38,145 bases of DNA from Prochlorococcus sp. AG-347-M15 (GTDB lineage Bacteria; Cyanobacteriota; Cyanobacteriia; PCC-6307; Cyanobiaceae). Below the pieces are notes generated by a model. That model was given only the letters and a program-made list of their open reading frames with translations. It searched no databases and was not told the origin of the DNA. Location: assembly GCA_003281185.1 (NCBI GenBank), contig QCCS01000013.1:1-38145 (forward strand). Direction: 5' to 3'. The translations under genes and the position numbers were made by a program. Of this stretch, positions 16,692 through 25,884 are shown piece by piece; position 1 is the first letter of the stretch, and each line of letters begins with the position of its first letter.

Positions 16692-17921
16692 TTGAAAAAT
16701 GCAAATTTAAAAACTTTTGAATTATCTCCTAAATATGAAAGGGATAATATCAAGTTAGGTTTATCAAGAATTAAAAAAGCACTTCAAGAACTTGGTAATC
16801 CTTGCAAGAATATCCCTGCCATACAGATAATTGGAACCAATGGGAAAGGATCAATTGCGGCATATTTAGAAAGTATACTTTTTGAAGCTAAAAGGAATTT
16901 CGGTGTAACGACATCTCCTCATCTTTTGGATATATGCGAGAGGATTAGAGTTAATAAAAAAAATATTAACAAAACTGATTTTGAAAAAATCTATAGATTA
17001 ATAGAAAAAAATTTTTCAACATTTGAATTAACTCCTTTTGAAAAAATTATTTGCTGCGCACTAAATTTTTTTGACCATCAAAAAGTTGAATTACTTATTC
17101 TTGAAGCTGGCTTAGGGGGACGACTAGACGCGACAACAGCCCATAAATCTAGACCTATCATTGCCATTGGGAATATTGGCTTAGACCATAAAGAATTTCT
17201 TGGAGATACTATTGAAAAAATTGCCGAAGAAAAATTAGCAGTTGTAGAAAAAAACTCAATTGTCATCTCATGCAATCAAAATAGTCAAGTTGAAAATTTA
17301 ATAACCAAAAAAGTTAAAGAGGTTGGAGCAGAAATTATTTGGAAAGATTCAATTTCAAAAAGCTATGAGCTTGGATTAAAAGGAATTTTTCAAAAGCAAA
17401 ATGCTTCAGTCGCTGTTGGAGCAATTGAAGCGCTGAATAATTTGGGATTTAATATAAAACAAAAACACATCTCTGAAGGTCTTAAAAAGACAACTTGGAA
17501 CGGAAGGCTAGAAATAATAAATTATTTAAACAAAGAAATTCTTGTAGACTGTGCACACAATTACCCTGCTGCAAAAGCACTCTCTAATGAGCGAAGCAAT
17601 TGGGAGAATGAAGATAAAGGAATTTATTGGATTTTAGGTGTCCAAAGACAAAAAGATATTTACGCAATATTAAAAACACTTCTAAAGAAAAATGATCGCT
17701 TATTACTTGTGCCAGTTCCAAACCAACCTAGTTGGCAATTAAATGATCTCTCTCATATAAAAGAAATTGACTTCCAAAAAACAATTGAATTTAAAACTTT
17801 TGAACTTGCCATTGAGTATTTATTTTCTTTAAAAAAATGGCCGGATAATCATCCTGTTCTAACAGGTTCTATTTTTTTAGTTGCTGAATTTATTAAATTT
17901 GCGAATAAACAGAAATGTTAA
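16692..17921 (+). CDS. folC: Folylpolyglutamate synthase / dihydrofolate synthase
   Basis: ATP-dependent ligase of the Mur-ligase fold that adds glutamate to folates, possibly also forming dihydrofolate. The P-loop GTNGKGS is at residues 48-54. It is followed by 'TSPHLLDICERIRVN', 'LILEAGLGGRLDATTA' and 'IGNIGLDHKEFLGDTIEKIA', all family motifs. The C-terminal domain contains 'LVDCAHNYPAAKAL'. The start is TTG at 16692. The 409-residue length is normal. It sits 11 bases after argD on the same strand and ends in a 4-base overlap with the convergent FAD oxidase gene. Confidence 0.93.
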   Translation: MKNANLKTFELSPKYERDNIKLGLSRIKKALQELGNPCKNIPAIQIIGTNGKGSIAAYLESILFEAKRNFGVTTSPHLLDICERIRVNKKNINKTDFEKIYRLIEKNFSTFELTPFEKIICCALNFFDHQKVELLILEAGLGGRLDATTAHKSRPIIAIGNIGLDHKEFLGDTIEKIAEEKLAVVEKNSIVISCNQNSQVENLITKKVKEVGAEIIWKDSISKSYELGLKGIFQKQNASVAVGAIEALNNLGFNIKQKHISEGLKKTTWNGRLEIINYLNKEILVDCAHNYPAAKALSNERSNWENEDKGIYWILGVQRQKDIYAILKTLLKKNDRLLLVPVPNQPSWQLNDLSHIKEIDFQKTIEFKTFELAIEYLFSLKKWPDNHPVLTGSIFLVAEFIKFANKQKC

Positions 17922-19270
17922 ATTTTAAATTGTTCTTTTACTTCCCAACCTTCCAATTTTCCTGGATTTAATAGCCCTTTAGGATCAAATCTTAATTTTG
18001 CTTTTACTTGATCTGCATCCACCACTCCGAGACCTCCTCCTTCAACTGTTAAAACATGAGGATTAAAAATAAACGCACCAAGTTTCTTGCAATCTTCCAT
18101 TATTTCTTTTAATTCTTCTGCCCCATTCCACTTTAATACAGGCAAAGCCGCTAATCGTGGTGATCCTTGTTGAGAAACTGCCTCTAAATGCCAAAGAACT
18201 TTTTTACCCCATTTTTTTCTCAAAAAATTAATTAATTCTAGTTCATTATCAAGTGGCAAAAGCATCTGTAAATACGTCCAATTTTTGTCCCTAGACCTCA
18301 TATGAAGAGTTGTATGATTCCATACGACTTCAGAAATTCCATTCACGAGCTTTTCTTCTTCCCCAAGTAGGGTAGATTCAACTTTAAATTTTTTACAAAT
18401 TAGATCGATGGTTTTTATTCCTCCAAGAGTAGATTGTATTAATATCTTGTGACTTCTAGATTTACCTTTAAACCATTTTGGCATTTGATCTACAATTTCT
18501 TCTTCAAGAATTGCTCCTAATTTCAGATCAATAGCTGCGCTAGTAATAGTTTTTAATATTTCTGTTGTTTTTTCAAATTCAATACAGTCGATAACTAATG
18601 AGTACCACTTACGTTTGATATCAGTAGCAAGTAATAAAGAAGTAATTATCCCATTAGTCCCATAAGCATGATTAAGAGGTTCGGATTCTTCAGCATTAAA
18701 TTTTAATAATGCAGGTTTTTCATTCATCGTTACTGCCTCTAAACCAATAAGATTTCCTGGATCTCTTAAAAATCCCCATCTAATGGAACCAATACCTCCT
18801 GATCCACCTGCAATAAAACCTCCAATAGTTGCAGTTTTCCAAGTACTAGGAAGCAACCTCAATTCTCTACCATATTTCTCTAATTGTTTATTCAAATCTC
18901 CCATAACACAGCCAGACTGAACTTTTACAAAGCCTGTATCTGGATCAAATTCTTCTAACTTATTAAAGTGACACATCTGCATTACAACTCCTTTAAATAA
19001 TGGGACAGCTTGTCCATAATTACCTGTACCTGAACCCCTTAAAGTAAGTGGGATAGATAATTCCCAACAAATTTCTGCTACTTCCTTTACCGCTTTATGA
19101 TCACTAGGTCTTACCACCAAATCAGCGATACATTCGTCTAATTTTTCAGTAAGGATTGGAGAGTAGTTATAAAAATCTTTTGAAAGTCTTTTTACATCAG
19201 ATTTATTTTCAATGATCTCTAAGTTTTTGACTTCTCTAAATTTGTCTATAAATTTAAGTTTTGATATCAT
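17918..19270 (-). CDS. FAD-linked oxidoreductase of the VAO/GlcD type
   Basis: A flavin oxidase-type dehydrogenase. The N-terminal PCMH FAD-binding domain covers about residues 50-225 and shows 'LVVRPSDHKAVKEVAEIC', 'PLTLRGSGTGNYGQAVPL', 'GFVKVQSGCVMGDLN' and 'ATIGGFIAGGSGGIGSIRWG', which are FAD pyrophosphate-site motifs. The C-terminal part includes 'FNPHVLTVEGGGLG' and ends with 'RFDPKGLLNPGKLEGW', as in glycolate and D-lactate dehydrogenases. The substrate is not known; glycolate, D-lactate or another hydroxy acid are all possible. It follows the amidohydrolase gene with a 38-base gap, so the two are likely co-transcribed. It overlaps folC by 4 bases. Confidence 0.87.
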   Translation of the reverse strand: MISKLKFIDKFREVKNLEIIENKSDVKRLSKDFYNYSPILTEKLDECIADLVVRPSDHKAVKEVAEICWELSIPLTLRGSGTGNYGQAVPLFKGVVMQMCHFNKLEEFDPDTGFVKVQSGCVMGDLNKQLEKYGRELRLLPSTWKTATIGGFIAGGSGGIGSIRWGFLRDPGNLIGLEAVTMNEKPALLKFNAEESEPLNHAYGTNGIITSLLLATDIKRKWYSLVIDCIEFEKTTEILKTITSAAIDLKLGAILEEEIVDQMPKWFKGKSRSHKILIQSTLGGIKTIDLICKKFKVESTLLGEEEKLVNGISEVVWNHTTLHMRSRDKNWTYLQMLLPLDNELELINFLRKKWGKKVLWHLEAVSQQGSPRLAALPVLKWNGAEELKEIMEDCKKLGAFIFNPHVLTVEGGGLGVVDADQVKAKLRFDPKGLLNPGKLEGWEVKEQFKI

Positions 19271-19308
19271 TAATAGAAATTTTTATGCTTTGTATATAAA
19301 TTAGCCAA

Positions 19309-20544
19309 TTAGCAATATAAATCGCCGTTTATAAATACTTTTCTCTTTAAATTGCTCGAAAAAACATCTGCCCATCTCTGTGCATCTAAAATCACAAAAT
19401 CAGCAGGACAACCTTTTTTAATTAGACCATCCCATTTTAAATTTAATAATCTGCTTGGAGCTAAAAAAATAGAAGATAGAGTCATTCTCTCCCAGGGATT
19501 TAGTTGAAGCATAGGCATCGAGCAAGACAACATATAAAAAGGGTCAAAATTACCAAATGGGTACCAAGGGTCTTGAACATTATCACTCCCAAGAGATACA
19601 TCCACATGTGATTTTTGTAATTGCTTTATTGGCGCAACTGGTCTTTTTAATGAAGTGGTTTTATTACTTCGATTGAGCAGCCAAAAATTTGTTAGAGGTA
19701 AAGCAATAACCTTAATATTTTTCTCAGCCATTTTTTCTCCTAAATTTAAAATCTCCTTATTACTTAGAGAAATAAGACTACTCAAATGACTACAAGTGAT
19801 CGGAATACTATTAATTTTTAAATTTTCGATTGTTTCTAATAAAACTTTTATTCCTGCTCCAGGTTCAATAATTGATTCATCTATATGCAAATCAATTTCT
19901 AATTTATATTTACTAGCAAGAAGAAGCATCTTTGCTAGAAATTTGCTTGTATTTTTTTTATTGAAAGGAGGAACAATAACACCTCCTAAAATACCTCCAT
20001 TTGAGGAAAATATTTTTGCCAAATCTTCTCCATCAGTTGTATCCCAGAATTCCATTGGAGCTAGAGCAACGTATTGTAAAGTCAACTCAGATGAAAATTT
20101 TTTTTGTAATTTAAAAAGTTCAATCCAAATTTCAATAGATTGACCTTTGTATGTATCGATATGACTTCTAATAGCTCGATATCCATTTCTAATAGCAAGT
20201 TTTAATGATTTCTCAACTCTTTCAAGAACCTTATCTGTAGTTCTAGTTTTATGTTCTTCAAGATTTACTGATAATGCTCCTCCATAGTTTGATTCCAGAT
20301 TAGGAAAGTCTGCCCATGTAAAAGATTTATCAAAATGCGAATGCGTTTCAACAAATCTTGGGAATAAAATATTTTTTGGTTTTGTAATTTTATTTTTTAA
20401 TGGCTTTAACTCAGAAACAAATCCATTCTCCCAACTAATGGAAATTGAACATAAATCCTCTACATCGATAATGAGGTTATCTATATCTTCAATTAAACAA
20501 AGGCTTCTGGGAATAAGAACCTCAGCTGTGCCGGAATTACTCAA
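19309..20544 (-). CDS. Cytosine-deaminase-like amidohydrolase
   Basis: Metal-dependent amidohydrolase resembling cytosine deaminase (CodA). Metal-binding residues are visible: H68 and H70 in 'FVETHSHFDKSFTW', His in 'LEIDLHIDES', His in 'ITCSHLSSL', and D321 in 'GSDNVQDPWYPFG', which is close to the CodA signature around its catalytic Asp. The end ('GCPADFVILDAQRW') is the usual amidohydrolase composite-domain motif. At 411 residues its length agrees. The start is TTG at 20544. It probably heads a two-gene operon with the FAD oxidase. Cytosine is only one possible substrate; related enzymes deaminate or hydrolyse other N-heterocycles. Confidence 0.85.
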   Translation of the reverse strand: MSNSGTAEVLIPRSLCLIEDIDNLIIDVEDLCSISISWENGFVSELKPLKNKITKPKNILFPRFVETHSHFDKSFTWADFPNLESNYGGALSVNLEEHKTRTTDKVLERVEKSLKLAIRNGYRAIRSHIDTYKGQSIEIWIELFKLQKKFSSELTLQYVALAPMEFWDTTDGEDLAKIFSSNGGILGGVIVPPFNKKNTSKFLAKMLLLASKYKLEIDLHIDESIIEPGAGIKVLLETIENLKINSIPITCSHLSSLISLSNKEILNLGEKMAEKNIKVIALPLTNFWLLNRSNKTTSLKRPVAPIKQLQKSHVDVSLGSDNVQDPWYPFGNFDPFYMLSCSMPMLQLNPWERMTLSSIFLAPSRLLNLKWDGLIKKGCPADFVILDAQRWADVFSSNLKRKVFINGDLYC

Positions 20545-20661
20545 ATTTTTAAATTTTCTTTTATTTTAAATCATAAGAAAACTTTACTGAATTAGAAAAT
20601 AATTCAAATTTCGCTAAAAGATAAAAATAACTATGAAAAATTACCCTTGAGTTGTTAAATT

Positions 20662-20667
20662 TATAAA
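20662..20667 (+). promoter_or_regulatory. -10 element of tRNA-His
   Basis: TATAAA ends six bases before the tRNA-His 5' end, so the predicted transcription start almost coincides with the mature G-1. No -35 element at the right spacing is visible. Confidence 0.35.
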
Positions 20668-20672
20668 TGTGA

Positions 20673-20746
20673 GGCGGGCGTCGCCAAGTGGTTAAGGCAG
20701 CGGCTTGTGGCGCCGCTATTCGGGGGTTCGAATCCCCTCGCTCGCC
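20673..20746 (+). tRNA. tRNA-His (anticodon GTG)
   Basis: A 74-base tRNA including the extra 5' G(-1), which pairs with C73, as is diagnostic for tRNA-His. The anticodon stem GCGGC/GCCGC encloses TTGTGGC (anticodon GTG). The T-arm has GGGGGTTCGAATCCCC. CCA is not encoded. Confidence 0.96.
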
Positions 20747-20818
20747 CTCAAAAAAATTGCAGCAAAATTATTTAACTTGTAATTTTGAATTAAAGAATCA
20801 TAAAAAATTCCTAGCAAA

Positions 20819-22213
20819 GTGCTAACAAAAACAAAACCAGACGAAAAAAAAATTCAAAAGAATTCAACTACTAGCAGTTATTGGATAACCACATTTGGAT
20901 GCCAAATGAACAAGGCTGATTCTGAGAGAATGGCTGGGACATTAGAGAAAATGGGATACACCAGAGCGGATAATGAATTAAATGCCGATTTGGTCTTATA
21001 CAATACATGCACTATTAGAGATAATGCAGAGCAAAAAGTTTATAGCTTTCTAGGAAGACAAGCAAAAAGAAAGCACCAAACACCTAGCTTAAAACTTGTT
21101 GTTGCAGGTTGTCTTGCTCAGCAAGAGGGAGAATCCTTACTAAGAAGAGTCCCAGAACTTGACCTAGTAATGGGCCCTCAACATGTAAATAACCTTGAGA
21201 ATCTTCTGGGGAAAGTTGATTTAGGAAATCAAGTTGCTGCTACAGAAGAAACCTTCATTTCTGAAGACATCACAAGTGCAAGAAGAGAAAGCTCTATTTG
21301 TGGCTGGGTTAATATCATCTATGGATGTAATGAAAGATGTTCATATTGTGTAGTCCCCTCTGTCAGAGGAAAAGAGCAATCAAGATATCCAAATGCGATA
21401 AAAAGTGAGATCCAAAAATTAGCTGATGATAATTTTAAAGAAATTACTCTTTTGGGTCAGAACATTGATGCTTATGGTAGAGACCTTCCAGGAACCACAA
21501 AAGAGGGGAGAAAAGAAAATACCCTAACTGATCTTTTGTATTATATTCATGATGTCAAAGGAATTCGCAGAATAAGATTTGCTACTAGTCATCCAAGATA
21601 TTTTTCAAAAAGGTTGATTCAAGCTTGTTATGAACTTGATAAAGTCTGTGAACATTTCCATATTCCCTTCCAAAGTGGAAATGATGAAATTTTAAAGCAA
21701 ATGTCCAGAGGATACACTATCAAAAAGTATAAAAATATTATCGAGAATATTAGATCATTAATGCCAGATGCATCAATTACAGCTGACGCAATAGTCGCTT
21801 TTCCAGGAGAAACCCAACAACAATATCAAGACACATTAAAGCTAATATCAGAAATTGGCTTTGATCAGGTGAATACAGCAGCATACTCTCCAAGACCAAA
21901 CACGCCTGCAGCAGTTTGGACGAATCAACTTTCCGAAGAGGTGAAAAAAGCTAGATTGCAGGAAATTAATGATTTGGTTGAGAAAACTGCTAGGAGTAGA
22001 AATCAAAGATATATAAATAATATCGAAAGCGTTTTAATTGAGGGTTTAAATCCAAAAAATTCCTCGCAAATTATGGGTAGAACTAGAACAAATAGATTAA
22101 CTTTCGTAGAGATTCCCAAAAATATTAATTTTAATTTTTCATTGGGAGATGAAATTAATGTCAGAATTAATGAAGCAAGACCTTTTTCTCTAACAGGAGA
22201 ACTTTATTTATAA
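20819..22213 (+). CDS. miaB: tRNA-2-methylthio-N6-dimethylallyladenosine synthase
   Basis: Radical SAM methylthiotransferase that adds the 2-methylthio group to i6A37 of tRNAs reading codons that begin with U. The N-terminal cluster cysteines are C28 ('[14 protein letters not shown]'), C64 ('[14 protein letters not shown]') and C98 ('[12 protein letters not shown]'). The radical SAM cysteines are C170, C174 and C177 in '[17 protein letters not shown]'. '[19 protein letters not shown]' is another family motif, and a TRAM domain closes the protein. At 464 residues the length is normal. The start is GTG at 20819. It stands 12 bases before ddl and probably leads the ddl-ftsQ run. Confidence 0.95.
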   Translation: MLTKTKPDEKKIQKNSTTSSYWITTFGCQMNKADSERMAGTLEKMGYTRADNELNADLVLYNTCTIRDNAEQKVYSFLGRQAKRKHQTPSLKLVVAGCLAQQEGESLLRRVPELDLVMGPQHVNNLENLLGKVDLGNQVAATEETFISEDITSARRESSICGWVNIIYGCNERCSYCVVPSVRGKEQSRYPNAIKSEIQKLADDNFKEITLLGQNIDAYGRDLPGTTKEGRKENTLTDLLYYIHDVKGIRRIRFATSHPRYFSKRLIQACYELDKVCEHFHIPFQSGNDEILKQMSRGYTIKKYKNIIENIRSLMPDASITADAIVAFPGETQQQYQDTLKLISEIGFDQVNTAAYSPRPNTPAAVWTNQLSEEVKKARLQEINDLVEKTARSRNQRYINNIESVLIEGLNPKNSSQIMGRTRTNRLTFVEIPKNINFNFSLGDEINVRINEARPFSLTGELYL

Positions 22214-22225
22214 TTTTTTTTCTAA

Positions 22226-23293
22226 ATGATCGGGGGAAAGAAAAAATGTATTGGGTTAATTTTTGGTGGGGAATCCAATGAACATGAAGTATCAATATCC
22301 TCTGCAAAAACAGTTTTTCAAGCATTTAATGCACAAATAAATAAAGAACGCTTTACAGTTGAAGCCTTTTACATAAACAAATATGGAGATTGGCTTGATA
22401 GTGATATTTCAGAAAAAATCCTAATTGGTGAAATTGAAAACAATAAAACAAAAAAACAAGAAATTTTTAATCAAGAAAAAATTAACTTTCTTGAAGGAAT
22501 TGAATTTCAAAATATTGATGTTTGGTTTCCTCTTTTACATGGATTTAATGGAGAAGACGGATCAATTCATGGCCTACTTAGATTTACAAAGAAACCCATA
22601 GTAGGATGTGGAATTTTAGGATCTGCACTTGGAATGGATAAAATATTGATGAAAACAATTTTCTCAAATCTTAAACTCCCACAAGTTAATTATTTGGTTT
22701 TTCAAAATGAAGATCTCAATGATGAGGAAGTAAAAAATAAGTTCATTAATGAAATTTCAAAAGAATTAAATTTTCCTGTTTTTGTTAAACCATCGAACTC
22801 TGGATCATCTCTTGGCATTTCCAAAGTCAGAAATGAATCAGAAATATTACAAGCGTTAGAAAAGGCTCGGGAAATAGATCCAAGAATTCTTGTAGAGGAA
22901 GGTTTAGAGGTAAGGGAGATTGAATGCGGAATAATTGGGAATACAAAACTCTTCCCCTCTGTGATAGGCGAAGTAAAGTACGAAAGTGATTGGTATGATT
23001 ATGATTCAAAATATCATTCAAATAATAAAATAACTATCCCAGCCAAAATAGATTCTAAAATCACAAAAGAAATTAAAGAAATTGCTATTCAAAGTTGTAG
23101 AGCACTAAATATTTTCGGTTTTGCAAGAGTAGATTTCTTTTTAGAAAAATCTTCAGATAAAATTTTTATAAATGAAATAAATACAATCCCTGGTTTTACA
23201 AAAAATAGTATGTTTCCAATGCTTTGGAAAGCATCAGGTTTAAATATTGAACAACTTGTGGCTAAACTAGTAGATATATCTCTAGGTTTATAA
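22226..23293 (+). CDS. ddl: D-alanine--D-alanine ligase
   Basis: ATP-grasp ligase that makes the D-Ala-D-Ala dipeptide of peptidoglycan. It shows 'LIFGGESNEHEVSISSAK', 'FPLLHGFNGEDGSIHGLL', 'VFVKPSNSGSSLGISKV' (ATP-grasp lysine), 'ARVDFFLE' and 'FINEINTIPGFTKNSMFP', with the metal-binding Glu and Asn. The 355-residue length is normal. It lies between miaB (12-base gap) and a small membrane protein gene (10-base gap), upstream of ftsQ and ftsZ, a conserved wall/division neighbourhood. Confidence 0.96.
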   Translation: MIGGKKKCIGLIFGGESNEHEVSISSAKTVFQAFNAQINKERFTVEAFYINKYGDWLDSDISEKILIGEIENNKTKKQEIFNQEKINFLEGIEFQNIDVWFPLLHGFNGEDGSIHGLLRFTKKPIVGCGILGSALGMDKILMKTIFSNLKLPQVNYLVFQNEDLNDEEVKNKFINEISKELNFPVFVKPSNSGSSLGISKVRNESEILQALEKAREIDPRILVEEGLEVREIECGIIGNTKLFPSVIGEVKYESDWYDYDSKYHSNNKITIPAKIDSKITKEIKEIAIQSCRALNIFGFARVDFFLEKSSDKIFINEINTIPGFTKNSMFPMLWKASGLNIEQLVAKLVDISLGL

Positions 23294-23303
23294 ATTAAAT
23301 CAA

Positions 23304-23714
23304 ATGTTGCATGGACTTCTTTGGTTACCATTGCTTTTTATCTTTATATTATTAACCGCTCTAGGATGGTTAGAGAGAAGAAGGCAAAATCTTTTTAGGA
23401 GTTGGGCTAGTGGTTCTGAACTTTGTAAACTAGATAGTTCAGGTGCAGCTTCATTAAAAGATGGGGAATTAAAATGGAGCGCATTTGAAGCTGGAATGTT
23501 TGAAGAAAAAGATCGTTTTATAATCAAGAAACTAGAGTTAGTGGAATTAATGGCACTTACTTCAGGAGAAGCGCCTCTAACAAATGAATCTCAAGGAAAG
23601 TGCAGGCTTAGACTTGTTGGCGATGGGAAAGAGATGGATGTGCCATTTTCAGATGCAGAGAAGGCCAGAGAATGGATGGACCAATTAATGGAAAAAGCTC
23701 GATGTGATTTGTGA
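23304..23714 (+). CDS. Conserved-looking small membrane-anchored protein of unknown function, between ddl and ftsQ
   Basis: A 136-residue protein with one N-terminal membrane segment ('LLWLPLLFIFILLTALGW'), a short basic stretch ('ERRRQNLFRSW'), then a soluble domain with 'SGEAPLTNESQGKCRLRLV' and 'VPFSDAEKAREWMDQLMEKA'. I recognise no named domain; the soluble part has the look of a small beta-rich PH-like module, which is only a guess. Its stop (TGA) overlaps the ftsQ start as GTGA, so the two are likely translated together. The context suggests a link to the division or wall machinery. Confidence 0.8.
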   Translation: MLHGLLWLPLLFIFILLTALGWLERRRQNLFRSWASGSELCKLDSSGAASLKDGELKWSAFEAGMFEEKDRFIIKKLELVELMALTSGEAPLTNESQGKCRLRLVGDGKEMDVPFSDAEKAREWMDQLMEKARCDL

Positions 23715-24436
23715 AAAACCATAAAAAAATTAATTATAGAAGCTCTTTATTTCTAATTTTATTTTTATTTTTATCCAGTTTAATAAGCCTTAAAACATTA
23801 AAAAAAGTAAATATTCAGGACATTAGAATTTCTGGAAGTAAATTATTCACTCAGAGTGATTTGGTAAATAATTTATCTCTGGAATTTCCAATACGGTTGA
23901 TACTTATTGAAACTAATTTTTTAGAAAAAGAGTTAAAACAAAATTTATCGTTAAAGAATGTTTCAGTAAGCCGACAATTATTTCCTTTTGGTTTGAAAGT
24001 ACAAATTAATACAAGAACTCCAGTAGCATATGCAGAAAAAATATTAAATGATGAAAAAATATTAGGTTTTATTGATAAAGATGGAGTTTTTATTAACGAA
24101 CAAAATGCAGACAATATAAATTTGACAAATTTAACCATAAAAGTTTTTGGATGGAAAGAGAAATTCAAAAAAATATTGTCTGAAATATTAATCGCCCAAG
24201 AAAATTATGAATTTGAAATAGTTAAAATTACTTTCTCAGCAAATGGTTTTCTAACTGTTGAGGAAAAAGATTTAAAAACGATATTCCTAGGATTTAATCC
24301 TAATTTAATAAGCTATCAATTACAAATAATCGAAAACCTAAAAAATGAATTAAAGAAAAAAAACTTTTCTAAAAAAATAGATAACATTGATCTTACTAAC
24401 CCAAATAAACCAAAAATAAAAGTGTTCAAACCCTAA
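23711..24436 (+). CDS. ftsQ: Cell division protein FtsQ (POTRA domain)
   Basis: Bitopic divisome protein linking early and late septum factors. It has a short cytoplasmic N-terminus, one membrane helix ('SLFLILFLFLSSLISL', about residues 12-27), a POTRA-like segment starting 'VNIQDIRISGSKLFTQSDLV', and the FtsQ region with 'RQLFPFGLKVQINTRTPVAY' and 'GFIDKDGVFINEQN'. The start is GTG at 23711, overlapping the stop of the preceding gene. The 241-residue length fits the family. It is directly upstream of ftsZ, as in many bacteria, although ftsA is absent, as expected in cyanobacteria. Confidence 0.88.
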   Translation: MKNHKKINYRSSLFLILFLFLSSLISLKTLKKVNIQDIRISGSKLFTQSDLVNNLSLEFPIRLILIETNFLEKELKQNLSLKNVSVSRQLFPFGLKVQINTRTPVAYAEKILNDEKILGFIDKDGVFINEQNADNINLTNLTIKVFGWKEKFKKILSEILIAQENYEFEIVKITFSANGFLTVEEKDLKTIFLGFNPNLISYQLQIIENLKNELKKKNFSKKIDNIDLTNPNKPKIKVFKP

Positions 24437-24613
24437 TATTTGAAAATTGATTTAAAATAATTTTTTTTAATTATTGTAGTGTTAACGAGGGTTTTGCATT
24501 TTAAACAAAATATTTATCAAATGAATATTTAATGATTTTCTCAACAAATTCCTACAGATGAGCCTTGTAGGTTCATAATGCACCCAATATTAATAATAGA
24601 TCCCTAATCAGAG

Positions 24614-25729
24614 ATGAGCTTCGGTAACAATCCAAACTTTGATCAATCAAAAGACATCCTTCCAAGTCAGAATGCCAAAATTGAAGTAATCGGCGTTGGT
24701 GGTGGTGGCAGTAACGCAGTTAACAGGATGATTAATAGTGATTTAGAGGGGGTATCATTTAGAGTCCTCAACACTGATGCACAAGCACTACTACAATCTT
24801 CGGCAGAGAGAAGAGTCCAACTTGGCCAAAACCTCACTAGAGGCCTTGGAGCCGGTGGTAATCCAAGTATCGGACAAAAGGCTGCAGAAGAATCTAGAGA
24901 TGAACTGCAACAATCACTTGAGGGATCTGATTTGGTTTTTATAGCAGCAGGAATGGGTGGAGGTACAGGCACAGGGGCGGCTCCAGTTGTTGCCGAAGTA
25001 GCAAAGCAAAGTGGTGCACTAACTATTGGCATAGTAACTAAACCTTTTTCTTTCGAAGGCAAAAGGAGAATGCGTCAAGCAGAAGAAGGAATTGCAAGAT
25101 TGGCAGCAAATGTTGATACTCTTATTGTCATACCAAATGATCGGTTAAAAGAAGTTTCTGCGGGTGCCTCTATTCAAGAAGCGTTCAGAAATGCCGATGA
25201 TGTTTTGAGGATGGGAGTTCAAGGTATAACTGAAGTAATTACACGCCCAGGTGAGGTAAATCTTGACTTTGCTGATGTGAGGTCAGTCATGACTGAAGCC
25301 GGCACAGCTCTTCTTGGGGTAGGTATTGGCTCTGGTCGGTCTAGAGCCATAGAGGCTGCTCAGGCTGCAATTAATAGTCCATTACTAGAAGCTGGAAGAA
25401 TTGATGGAGCTAAAGGTTGTCTCGTAAATATCACTGGAGGGAGAGATTTGACGCTTGACGATGTGAACTCAGTTGGAGAAGTTATTAGTGATGTAGTTGA
25501 CCAAGACGCAAACATAATTGTTGGTCAAGCCGTTAACGAAGAGATGGAAGGTGAGATACAAGTTACCGTTATTGCAACTGGTTTTGATACAAACCAACCA
25601 TTAAAGCAACAAAGAATTAAAAACAGATTATCTAATCAATCTTTTTATAATAGTTCTGACAATAAGGACACAGGAGCTAGTATTCCAGAGTTTTTGAGAT
25701 TAAGGCAAAATCAAAAAAATATAGATTAA
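24614..25729 (+). CDS. ftsZ: Cell division protein FtsZ
   Basis: Tubulin-like GTPase that forms the division ring. It shows '[17 protein letters not shown]', the tubulin signature GGGTGTG at residues 115-121, the T7-loop region '[20 protein letters not shown]' with the catalytic Asp residues, and a short linker to the conserved C-terminal peptide '[12 protein letters not shown]', which binds partners such as Ftn2. At 371 residues it has normal size. The 177-base gap to ftsQ is long for this window and presumably holds its own promoter; I could not pick a single convincing -10 element. The start is ATG at 24614. Confidence 0.97.
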   Translation: MSFGNNPNFDQSKDILPSQNAKIEVIGVGGGGSNAVNRMINSDLEGVSFRVLNTDAQALLQSSAERRVQLGQNLTRGLGAGGNPSIGQKAAEESRDELQQSLEGSDLVFIAAGMGGGTGTGAAPVVAEVAKQSGALTIGIVTKPFSFEGKRRMRQAEEGIARLAANVDTLIVIPNDRLKEVSAGASIQEAFRNADDVLRMGVQGITEVITRPGEVNLDFADVRSVMTEAGTALLGVGIGSGRSRAIEAAQAAINSPLLEAGRIDGAKGCLVNITGGRDLTLDDVNSVGEVISDVVDQDANIIVGQAVNEEMEGEIQVTVIATGFDTNQPLKQQRIKNRLSNQSFYNSSDNKDTGASIPEFLRLRQNQKNID

Positions 25730-25743
25730 TAGCTAAAATATAG

Positions 25744-25839
25744 TGACTCGGTTATCTCGCCTGTCTCAAGCATCCCTTGTGGCTGCTACCTTCCGATCCT
25801 GACCAGGTTTAGGTGTTAAAACCGCGAAAGGCCGAGTCA
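25744..25839 (-). ncRNA. ffs: Signal recognition particle 4.5S RNA
   Basis: On the minus strand the core reads 'GGTCAGG', then 'TCGGAAGGTAGCAGCC', the universally conserved SRP domain IV with GGAA tetraloop and asymmetric loop. The ends pair as TGACTCGG (5') with CCGAGTCA (3'), giving an RNA of about 96 bases. It lies opposite to ftsZ and panB. A TAATAT -10 element is placed about six bases before the 5' end. Confidence 0.93.
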
Positions 25840-25844
25840 GTGGT

Positions 25845-25850
25845 ATATTA
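25845..25850 (-). promoter_or_regulatory. -10 element of the SRP RNA gene
   Basis: TAATAT on the minus strand, ending about six bases before the predicted 5' end of the 4.5S RNA. It would serve the RNA without any leader. Confidence 0.45.
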
Positions 25851-25884
25851 GCAATTCTTGATTAAAAAAGATACATAAATTACT

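Noticed and set aside
24667..25062. 131-residue minus-strand ORF inside ftsZ
   Set aside because: Pro/Ser-rich antisense shadow of a glycine-rich gene; no independent support.
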